Below are positions 34,761 to 44,656 of a stretch of DNA of 64,000 nt, piece after piece. The position numbers and the translations under genes are program-made. Below the pieces are notes generated by a model. The model did not search any database. It had not been told where the DNA came from and saw only the letters and a program-made list of their open reading frames with translations. The stretch comes from Apodemus sylvaticus (Eukaryota > Chordata > Mammalia > Rodentia > Muridae), in assembly GCF_947179515.1 (NCBI RefSeq), contig NC_067472.1, positions 104,491,506 through 104,555,505 on the forward strand, written 5' to 3'. Position 1 is the stretch's first letter. Each line of letters opens with the position of its first letter.

Positions 34761-36449
34761 GCGTGGAGGAGGAACAGAGAGAGGCCCAGACAGAGAAGGA
34801 GAGGAGGGAGGAGGGAAAAGACACGACACGCAGAGGGAGAGACTGAGAGATATACAGACACAGAGAGAAACATGAAGAGAGATTGCTGCATCTCAGAGAG
34901 GTAAAGATGGAAACACAGAGACCAGAAAGGGGTTCAGAGACACAGCTATGAGAACAGGGATGAGGCTGGCGACCCCAGGGACAGGGCACAATCCGGACTC
35001 TCGAGGCCCCACCACAAAGTCCCTCAGGGTGGGTACACACACACACACCATTATCCTCTGAATCTGGGGCGGCAAAGCCTCGTGCGGAACTAGCTGGTAT
35101 CCCTTCTAGGCACTCTGGCTGTCTTTGTGTCATGTCCTCGGGCGCATACCAGTGTGAGCTGTCTGTCACTAGCAGACTCAGCCTTGTCACAGAGCCTACC
35201 TTTGGTGACTGCTTCCCAGGGCCACTGTGGGAGCTGATTCCTGAATTACTAGGACTTGTGGGTGCCCAGGCTACAGCCTGCCCCTCCCCTGCCTTCAGTG
35301 GCCACAGGTTCTAGGCATGGGGAGGCCTACTGCTTCGATATCTTGCCTTCGTGAAGGGCTCCTCGGGACAAAGCTTTAACCTAACAGAACGGGAGCATTT
35401 AGCAAAGAGCAGGTAGGCAGTTGTCTCAGTAGACAATTATCGTGTGTGGGAGAGAAAGTGCCACACCGCGTGCTGGTGGGCGGGAGACAGTTAGGGTAAG
35501 GAAATAGAGTTCTGACTCCACCATTGATGTGCTCATACATTTGCAAGCACCTACCATTGGTCACTACCCCATCAGCTATGACTCCAACTGTTTCTCGCCC
35601 CTCTGCCCACCCTGACCCAAGCCGGAAGTTGGCAACATTTCTAGAGGAGGTTCTAAGATGTGTCTTTAAAGGCAGAAGGAAGAGCTAATCCAAGGAGATG
35701 CTATGGTGACCTCATCTCTCCAAGTCATGAAGAGAGTGCCACTCTCCCCTCCCCCATCCCACACTGGGCTCCAAGCAGAGAAGCCCCTGAGACCTAATGG
35801 AAACCTGACACAAGCTGAAGGGCATGATGAACAGGAATGAGCCAGTTTGTACAAGCAGCCATCCAAGCAGAGTATTATACACGGTAGGGCCGTAGCCTCA
35901 GATGCGACAGACTTTGTGGGAGCTTTTGCTTCCCCTCTGGAACCCCAAAGATGGACCTGAAACTCACAGAAAGCTCTGGGGAAACCACATCTCACTCAGA
36001 GGGAACAGGGGCCAGGCTGGTTCAAAGCCCCCTGAGCCAGCTCAGAAGCTGGTATCTTTTCACTTAGCCTGGCACCTCTGTCTGGGATCTCCCTGCTCCA
36101 GGCCTGTGAGCTGAGACGTTCTCCAAGGTCCAGGACCATGGCTGTCTCTCACAGCTCCCCCTTGGACCCAGAATCTGCTCTTAGACCTGAGGAGCTGGTC
36201 AGTGGACCTGGGCCAGAAGAGTCCCAGTGAGGGAGACTCCTGGGTGTGGGTCTTGAAGTCCTGACTGGCCCTCTTTCTGCTCTCCCACCTGGAAACGTTA
36301 GTGGTGGCTTCCTGCTCAGAAATCTCCTGGGGAACAAAGTAGGGTGCTCTGCTCCTTATCCAAACACCAGCCCACACCTTACAGCTTCCCCGGAGCAGGA
36401 TCTGCAGGAACAAGGCCAAGGTCCAGAACAACGAAGAGGAAGCGGCTCC

Positions 36450-36560
36450 AGGACTCAGCCGGGATTGGAATCCCAGCTCTGCCACACGCCTACGGAAGTC
36501 ATTTCACCTCTTTGAACCCCAATTTCATTTCTTCGCATGAAAAACAAGGTCACAGATTCA
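36450..36560 (+). mobile_element. MIR-like fragment
   Basis: GGAATCCCAGCTCTGCCACA and TCATTTCACCTCTTTGAACC resemble MIR. Confidence 0.5.
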
Positions 36561-36895
36561 AAACATAAAGAGTTGTAAAATTTGGGGGAACAACTCTAAT
36601 TTCTCAGTATACAGTTGCCTCTCATGGAGGAAGAGACTATTATAGTCTCACGTGCTGGCTGGGACAGGGGCTCCCCCAGGACGGTATCTGGACGGGGGAG
36701 GTGCAGAAAGGGAGTGAGAGACTGAAATAGTTCAAGTCTCTCCTCATCACCCCCTGCCCCTCAATCGCTTAGATCTTCCGCCCGGCTGCAGACTCCGCCC
36801 ACCCAAGACCCCGCCCAAGAACGCTCTCCAGGGTACTGAGCCAGGATGGCTGCGTTCTAAGGCCCCTGCTCTCCACAAGAGGGTCAGCATTCTTT

Positions 36896-36927
36896 GTTTT
36901 GTTGTTGTTGTTGTTGTTGTTGTTGTT
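36896..36927. repeat. GTT trinucleotide repeat
   Basis: About nine TTG units. Confidence 0.9.
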
Positions 36928-38904
36928 TTTAACTGGGTCGAGGAAGAAGCAAGTGGGAGGAGGAAGGATGCTTATGGAAACGAGGGTGGCTGCCGAAAGG
37001 GATGAGAGAGTGTCTTTCTGGGATCGGCCTCCACGCTGCCTGCTCCTCCTTGCTCCGGAGGACTGCAGGATGCAGGTCCCAGCTATCTTCTCTTTGCGCA
37101 AGACCACAACTTCTCAGCGCCAGCCTGCGCCTCCTCCTGCACTGCTGCTTCCCTCCTACCTTCCAGACGGCCCCTCCTCTGTCTCCCTCCCGAGGCGCAT
37201 CCCATCTTTGCCTCCACAATGTGGATGCTTCGAACAAAATTCTCCATTCTCTTTGTCCCACTGGGCAGAGATCCTTCGCCCAACACACGCCAACTCATGC
37301 GGCCCTCTTCTGGTGTGCCAAAGGCCAGTGTAGTATGTCTCTGAGCATCTCCTCCGGGAACATCCAGTTGGCCCGAAACCCAAAGAGTGAAGTTGATTGC
37401 ATGTGAAGTTCCAGCAAAATTTCCAATCCCTAGACTGAACTCCACAGCTCGATCTCTCCCCCGCCCCCGCCCCCTGCAACTCTGCTCCCCGCATCCCCCA
37501 TTCCCAGAAGTCAGTGGATTCTCACATCTATCCATACTTATCTCTTTTATCCTGGCATCTCCCCAGCCCCTAATTCCAGGTCAACCTCTGTATTCCGCAT
37601 CCGTGCCGCACATAGTGGCAGCTTCCTGACATATGTGGTCCCCCTCAAAGCCCTCCTCCACCCCCAACTCCTCTACCCCTGGCTCAGGGTCTTCAATGTG
37701 GCCCTGACTGATCTCTCTCTATCCTCTTGTGCTACAGGTGTGTATGTGGGGGAGGGGGATCCCTATCACTTTCCAGTCCCCTTCTGTTCCTTTCTTTGTG
37801 CAATGTTTGTCCCTCAGGATACTGACTTCCCTTCTTCCCCCCCCCCCCACCAACCATCCCAAATCCTGGCCCCACCCTTCCTGTGCCATCTCAGCACACA
37901 CCCAGCACCCTTGGGATTCTGGGCCTGGAGCTACTCAGCTCTTGGCTTTCCCTCCACACCTTGCATTTGCCCCGCCCCCTCCTGCCTGTCTGGGATCTTC
38001 TTATTTAGTCTGCTGAGCCCTACTTTCCTGGAGGATGGGCTCTGACTCCCAGCCCAGCCTAAGGGTGCAAGGGAAGAACGCTGATGGAGACGTCCAGAGA
38101 GAGACAAAGGAAGGTGGAAAAGCATAGTGCTAATCAGAGCCAAGTTCAGTCCAGGACCAAGTTGCAGTGGGTCTAGTAAGGCGCTGGGGCGGGTGCTGTC
38201 CCCTGTATCCTGGGGCAAGCTGATGCTGCAATGTAGTGTCTTCCACTGGGGATGGGGAGTAACTGTCAGGCCACGGGCTTCATGGGGGACTGGGACACCC
38301 TGGATGACTCTGCCTGGGGCCAGGGATATAGAGTGGGGGGTCCACCCCTAGGTCTTGGTAGCAAGCATCCATGAGCACAGGGAGAGATGAATTGGTAGCT
38401 AAGAGAGTCATCTCACAGTGCCTTTACCCCCACGGCCAGGAAGCTGCCTCTTGTAGGCCTGATGCCCAGAACCATGGCACTGTGAAAGGCCTGGCATGTA
38501 CCCTTGGTGCCAGGCACAGATTACACTGAGCAGGGACCTCATCACACCACTAGGGACAAAGCCTTTGCTTTGACAAGGACATGGAAAGCCACCATGGCTT
38601 TGAGAACAGCTTTAGGGTGGAACAACCTCTTCACCATCTCAGGAAGGTGGCTTTGTCCGTCCAGAATCCACAGATGAGGAGACATGGGTCAGCTTTCTAC
38701 GAGGGGCGAGGCTGGTGACTGTAGGTGGGGGCAATAATCTCCAGATACCACTGGGGATGAAGCAGCGGGGCAGATATCAAGTCAGAGGACAGCCAAAGGC
38801 TACTGTGTCCCTCAACCCAGAATCCAGAGGCCCTGCTTCCTACCCAGTGCCATGGGCAGAGCTAAGCAGCTGTGGCTCAGAGGAAGACTGAGGCTGAGCC
38901 CGGA

Positions 38905-38940
38905 GAGGCGGGTGAGGCGGGTGAGGCGGGTGAGGCAGGC
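38905..38940. repeat. 9-bp GAGGCGGGT tandem array
   Basis: Four units, the last one changed (GAGGCAGGC). Confidence 0.9.
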
Positions 38941-40805
38941 CAACCTTGGGTGCTTTTACTAGAGGCTGATAGCACGGAGCATAAGAGGTCAGGGCAGGAA
39001 AGCCCAACTCATCATTACACCGATGGGCAAACAGGCCAGGGACATAGATATCCAGGACCAAAGGATATACAGGGTTGAGCTGGACCACATCAGAGACTCC
39101 TGGCCATTGTGTCTCAAATTACTTTCTCCCCCTCATCCTCTCTGCCTCTCCTCTGGTAAGAACAGAGGCTCAACAAGAGAGGCTGCGGACAGAGCTTAAC
39201 ACGTGGACCCCTCCCCCGACAAGAATGCATTTTACAGGATGGGTCAGAGCAGAGGCAATCCCTGAGCTCCTCTTCTGAGAAAGGCTTTGCTGTCCTCATC
39301 TCCCTCCAGTCCAGCACACCGGGACCCCCCTTTCCCGGAGTCCCCCAGCCTCCCACTCAGTCTTGCTCTACCTCTTTTGTGCAACTCTCCACACCTGAGG
39401 AGGAAGGGAGGGGTGTGACTCAGTGGTAAAGGCAGCTGTTATATTTGAGTGATTACATAAGCCAGGAGGAAGGCAGCTGCAACGTGATAGCAGAGAGGCC
39501 AGGAGACAAGTCAAGTCTGGGTCACATGGAGGGGTCTCCTCCCGGACTCTGTGGACTCTGCATTCTAGTCCACGGCAGACACAATTCTTTACAGGGCCAG
39601 AAACCAATCACTGTGGGGCTACAAAGTCTTCCCTATGTCTACGCACTTAAGGAAGGGTCTACCCCACCTGACCCCCCCCCCCCCGCCCCAAACTAGCTCT
39701 CAGGTTTCCAGATACCTGAGGGACAGATCCTGGTGAAGCTGCAGAACCTGCCAGGGAATCCTCTTCAGCGAGGAAGACAGAAATGGGAAAAGATGAACTG
39801 CCAGGACGGGTACCTTGTCCCAAGCCTGTTCTGTCTTTGCTAGGCTACTTCCTGGCCACCCTGGGCCTCCCAAGGGCGAAGTGAGAGGACACACGGAGCC
39901 TTGGCACAGCAGGTATTCCGTATTCTCACTGGCAAGGCAAAGGGCTGGCTGGGGGTTCACAGGGAGCCCAACCTCACACTAAACTGGCTTCTCTGCCCTG
40001 AGTAAGCGCACATGGGTGGCCCACCACAAGTCCAGGGTGAGGACAGGAGGCGCTGTGGGGCCCTGGGCGAGCCTTTGAGCACTGCTGGTGTTGCAGGATC
40101 CTCCCTGCAGTGTCCAGGGAGCATCAGAGCCTTCGAGCCCTGCAGCCTGCAGTGCAGTGAGCCAAGGAGGGGCAGGACTAGAACAGGTTGCAGGCAGACT
40201 GGGCACCAGCACAAGGCCCACAGCCGTCAGGCCTGTGGCGCTCCTCCTATGCACCCCCCCCCCCACAAACCCCGGAGGAGGAAGGCTGTGCCCACCCAGA
40301 CTGTGTTGCCATGACGCTCGCTGGTCTCCATGGTGCCAGGCACACAGTCCTCCCCTCATCAAGAGGAGGGCTGAAGGTGACAGGGGCTGAGGAGATGCGG
40401 GTTCCTGGCACCCCCTCTTAGTCTATCCCTCTACCTCCATCCGTGGAGTTCCTTAACTTGAACCTCCGGGAGACAAAGCAGAGAAGAATGACAGTTTCCA
40501 CTTCAGTGTCAAAAGAGTGACAAAGAGGGGACTTATGCAGAGAAGACAGACAAGATTGCAGGGGAGTAGCAGAGGGGGAAGGGGGTGGGATGGTAAGAGG
40601 GAGGGCACACTCAAGTCACCAGGCAGAGTGCCTCCCAGCTGATAAGGGGTGGGAGGTGCCGTCCTTAAGCCTAGCTTGTTGGTCTGTGGGTGGCGGGTGG
40701 GCGGACAGAACAGAGGAGGAGGAGGTGGGGGAGGAGCAGCAGCAGGAGGGAGAACAATTTTCCTAGAGAGCTCTTTGTGTGGGGGTGTTGCTCCTCCACG
40801 TGCTG

Positions 40806-40811
<6 letters not shown>

Positions 40812-40836
<25 letters not shown>
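40812..40836. repeat. TG microsatellite
   Basis: About 13 TG units. Confidence 0.9.
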
Positions 40837-40839
<3 letters not shown>

Positions 40840-41172
40840 CACTTGAGTTATGGCAGCACAAGCTGAGGTGTGCAGGCACGTGTGTGTGGAGCATGAGTGT
40901 GTGCATGTGGCCTATGTGCGCCTGTGTCACTGTGTCTCCAGGGTGATAAATACAGCAGTAGGAGCTGTAACCAGGGCAGAGAAAGTGTGGAAATTTCCAC
41001 AGGCTGAAAGTAGCAGAGAAGAGGGGACGTGGCAGGGCCAGTGAGCTCTTCACGGGGCCAGCCCCTGGTCGGCTAGCTGGGTACAAATCCTCCCCATGTT
41101 CTCATATGGACATTGGGAAGAAGAATCCAAAGGCATTTCCTGACAGGAGAGGCAGGGAGATTCTGACCAGCT

Positions 41173-41218
41173 GTGTGTGTGTGTGTGTGTGTGTGTGTTA
41201 TATACACACACACATTCG
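41173..41218. repeat. TG/CA microsatellite
   Basis: A TG run, then TATACACACA, giving a palindromic centre. Confidence 0.9.
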
Positions 41219-43010
41219 TGCATGTGTGTCAGTGAGACAGAAACAGTCACACTGTCTCAGAGTAGGATCTGGGTCATTCAGGTCACTAAGTACTTAAGTG
41301 GTAGGAAAGATGCTGTTTTCTGGTAGGGACAAGATCCTAAAAGGCCCACTCGACAGGGATGTGGTCATGCCTCCTGGGTAGCCAGTAGGGCTAAGACCTG
41401 ACAGCTAGGGTGTAGAAGGGAGGCCCCCTGACAGCTAGGGGTGTCTGGTGCTGAGGGTGTGAGGCCCTGGGCCTGCAGGGGTGCTCGCTAGCTCCAACAG
41501 GGCCTTACTACAGGCCATATGCGTTTGTCTGGCTCAGGGCCATTCCTTCTCTTGGATGGGCCTCTCCTCCCCTCCCCTCCTGTCTTCTGGACTTGAGCTC
41601 TTCATGAACCCTCTTTGATCAGCATCCTCTCCTCAAGGGTTTCCTCCTCCCCCACACCACTTACTCATCTGCCCCACATGTTCGGCGAAGCTCTGCACAC
41701 AGCAGGTATTCAACAAGTGCTTGGTGAATGAGGACTGAGCACAGTAAGGATTCAGTAAGTGCCGGCTGAACCTCTCAAGCCCTCCTCCTGGATGTCACTA
41801 CAGATATATCTAGGAAGGCTAGCAAGGGACACTGCTAGCTCTCCACACTTACCTGCCCATTCAGTGTTCCCAGGAGTCTATCAGGAGGCAGCTCAGCTCC
41901 AAAGGACAGAGAACACAGAAGATCAGAGACCTAAGCAACTGTCAAAGCCACGCGGACTAGAGAGGACGTCTGTCTACACGGCCAAACCTTCCAAACAGAA
42001 CCGTGAGCAGGCAGCAATCCCAGCAAGAGGGTAGAGAAGAGGTTCCGTGTCCCCTCCAGCCCCAGGGTTAGCACAGTGGTGGCAGGGTCCCCCACCTGCC
42101 TCACTGCAGCCTGTGTGCCCAGAGCCCCCTGGAGCCAAGGGTTTTTCAGTCCTCATTGCTGGTTATCATGCAGAGCAGGAGTGTTAAACTGAGGGGCCAG
42201 AAGAGAGAAAGGCAGATAGCCCAGCCCTCCGCTGCCCCATATCCGTCCCTGCCCACTTTCCCCCCAACGCTTCACCTGCAATGCCGTGGTGCCCTACTGC
42301 AGCCTCTCCGAGTTCCCGCCCTGTTCTCTCCAAAATCCAATCCTGCCCCCAACTACACTCCTCCAGGAAGTCCTTCCTCCTCCTGGCTCCCTACCGCTAA
42401 CTCTGGGCTTCTCCGACTGCAAACAACCTAAAGTACCAAGTGTATCCCTCCCTTCTGGCAATGGCTCCAGTTTTAGGAATCCTTGAGTCAACAGAGCCTT
42501 CTGCCCTGGTTCCCCGACACTGTAGTCACAGGTATTTTCCACAAAGGTTGTCTCAGTTCTGCAGGGATGTGACCTCGCCCCACGGAAAAGCATTCTAAGG
42601 CGTTGCAGGCAGTGCTGGCTGCCGGCCTCTTCTCTGGAGTTCTCACGAGGGAGAACAGTGCTGAGAGCCCGAGGAAAGCTGAGGAGACTCTAATGTCAGG
42701 CAGGGAAGGCAGAGAGCAGACTTAGGTGTGCATTCAGTAGGCACTGGGTGAAGGGCTCCTCTCATGTCCTAGAGCCCAGGAAACCAAAGCACAGTACCTC
42801 TACTGAGCTATCTCACAACATGTCACTAGTTGCTGGCCAGGGGCAGTGCTGAGTGGTCCTGGCAGCATAACAAAGCCAGACCCTCCATCACTGGGAGGGG
42901 AGGGAGGGAGGAAGGGTTGCGGGGTGTAGGGTTGCGGGGTGTAGGGAGGGCTAGGAGGTGTTACACAGAGCCAGCCTGCTCAAGATTAGCAACTATGAGT
43001 GGTCCATGAC

Positions 43011-43026
43011 TGCCCCCTAGTGGCCA
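43011..43026 (-). promoter_or_regulatory. CTCF-like motif (minus)
   Basis: The minus strand reads TGGCCACTAGGGGGCA, a near-consensus CTCF core, in the Arap1-Pde2a intergenic region. Confidence 0.6.
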
Positions 43027-43078
43027 AATGCAGCTCCCCTCTAGCTAGTCCCTAAACCAGAGTAATGACAGGGCCAGC

Positions 43079-43093
43079 CCAGCAGAGGGCACC
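43079..43093 (+). promoter_or_regulatory. CTCF-like motif (plus)
   Basis: The plus strand reads CCAGCAGAGGGCACC, a near-consensus CTCF core 52 bp from a motif of opposite orientation. Confidence 0.6.
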
Positions 43094-44080
43094 TCTAGCT
43101 GCGCCCTCTTCTTGATCCTCAGGGGTTGGTGGACAGTAGATCAAGTTCAGGGAGGAATTCTAAGCAGATCTTGGGCACATAAGCCCTCCAGTCGTGTCCT
43201 GCCTGGAGGACATGATAATTTGTCTTGGAGCAGCTCCGTGAAGACAGGACAAAGTGATGGGGACCCCAGGCCGGCTGGTGCAACAGGTCAGTAGAGCTCA
43301 AGGGTCATGCACTGTCTCCTGGCAAACGCCCCACCCTTCCTGAGAAATGGGGCAAGGGACACACGTCGAGGTGTACATCTAGGTTCCCACTAAGGGGGAT
43401 CACAGACAGCACAGATGTCCCAGCCTTGACCAGCTCTGCTCAGCGCACTCCCCCACCCCCCAGGCTAGGGATAGGATAGCAACAAGTCTGCTCACTAGAC
43501 CTTTGAGACAGGGTGGTAATGAGACTCCAGAGAAGGCAGAATGCTTGGCACTTTCCCAGAAGTCTCCAGTCTGTCTTTGAATAGCTGGTGACCTTTGTAG
43601 GTCAGCGCTTCCCTCGGAAGGTAATGCCCTGTGACGTGAGAGGCAGGCTGCACTCTGGAGGCAAGGCACCCAGGGTGAAGGCCCCCTTCATGGTCCACCG
43701 CAGCTTGTGGTATGCATTGTGGCCTTGTGTCTCCATCAGGGGCTAGGAGTAGCTGTGCCGGGTCACCAACACAGATCTAGGCCCCAACTCAGATGGTTGC
43801 AGGAACTGGGGCTCAGACTAGCTGGGGTCTGCCTTGTCCTGAATCAGGAATTCCATAGCCTGGCCTTACAGTGGCACAATAGGTACAGGGCCAGGCCAGG
43901 CCTCTGCCAGGACAGCAGAGGGTAAACAGTTCAGTAAGCATGCAGAGGGTAGATTCAGGCCTCTGGCTTCAAAGCACCAGCATTCACTTCTGAGCTTCAC
44001 AGTCAGCTGTACCCTTAGTCTAGGACACCAATCCCCACAAACAACCGCAGGCCTCAGCACCATAGGGTAAAATATACAGA

Positions 44081-44092
44081 TATATTTATATT
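44081..44092 (-). terminator. Arap1: Arap1 polyadenylation signal (AATATA variants)
   Basis: On the minus strand two adjacent AATATA hexamers (44092-44087 and 44086-44081) lie in an AT-rich patch about 550 nt after the stop. No canonical AATAAA on the minus strand was noticed in this 3'UTR. Cleavage would fall around 44055-44070. Confidence 0.5.
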
Positions 44093-44157
44093 ATCAAAAA
44101 GTATCCAAAGTGGGGGGGGGATAGCCGACAGCCACAGCCTGGGCCTCCTGTCAGCAC

Positions 44158-44175
44158 ACACCAGAAGAGGGCTGA
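44158..44175 (+). promoter_or_regulatory. B2-type CTCF-like motif in Arap1 3'UTR
   Basis: ACACCAGAAGAGGGCTGA matches the CTCF motif variant carried by rodent B2 SINEs. Confidence 0.35.
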
Positions 44176-44638
44176 CATCCCCAAGTCCCGATGTCATCCT
44201 ATGGAAGCTTCCCACGAGCTCCCTTGTAGACCCCCTAGGAGTTCTTTCAGAGTATCACTTTCTCCATTCAGGAGCCTGTGGGAAGGGGTGGGCTCCCTCC
44301 CAGCGGGGCCCCGAACCCTTGAGCCTCTCCTGCACAGCTCCTGATTTCTGTCCATCTTTCCAATCCCACGGACTCAAGGAGAGTGGCCCTGGGTAAGGCA
44401 GCCAGGTCAAGAGCATCACTTGCCGGGAGAACAAGAAAGGGCCCTCCTGGGAAATCCCCACTGCAGCCCATTCCTGCCCAGCCAAGGAGCCTGGGCCGCA
44501 GCCAGGATGTGGGACACGGGTATGGCTTCCCCGTGTGTTCTGCTGGCTCACACCAAACACGCAGACCACGAGGGTGTCTGAACAGGAATGCCTCCTGGTG
44601 GCAGTGATGGTGTCCCAGAGTCAGAGTGACTCCTGTGC

Positions 44639-44656
44639 TCAGACATGACGGAGGAG
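44639..44656 (-). CDS. Arap1: Arap1 final coding segment (LLRHV, stop)
   Basis: The acceptor CCCTACAG is followed by five codons, LLRHV, and TGA at 44641-44639. Human ARAP1 ends LLRNV by recall, so this tiny segment is very likely right. The rest of the exon is 3' untranslated region. Confidence 0.92.
   Translation of the reverse strand, partial: LLRHV

Larger units (their letters stand above)
34761..44059. other. Arap1-Pde2a intergenic region
   Basis: This lies between the Arap1 polyadenylation site and the Pde2a 5' region. No exon with recognisable protein similarity was found. It holds a G+C-rich patch at 36.77-37.5 kb with GC boxes, a GTT microsatellite, a 9-bp GAGGCGGGT array, TG arrays near 40.8 and 41.2 kb, and a divergent pair of CTCF-like motifs at 43.0 kb. 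An unannotated non-coding RNA cannot be excluded. Confidence 0.6.
44060..44638 (-). other. Arap1: Arap1 3' untranslated region
   Basis: This runs from the TGA to the inferred cleavage site near 44060, about 580 nt. It contains a C-run at 44112-44120 (read on the minus strand) and a B2-type CTCF-like motif at 44158-44175. The 3' end is placed by the AATATA signals, not by transcript evidence. Confidence 0.65.

Noticed and set aside
37083..37535. 150-codon minus-strand open frame upstream of Pde2a
   Set aside because: It lies in G+C-rich DNA with no recognisable domain, has overlapping open frames in other phases, and shows no splice or family support.
41492..41504. 13-base minus-strand match to part of miR-139-3p, a miRNA hosted by Pde2a
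   Set aside because: The rest of the mature sequence and the hairpin partner are absent, and it lies upstream of Pde2a. No mir-139 hairpin was found in the window; it is expected further into the gene, beyond the left edge.
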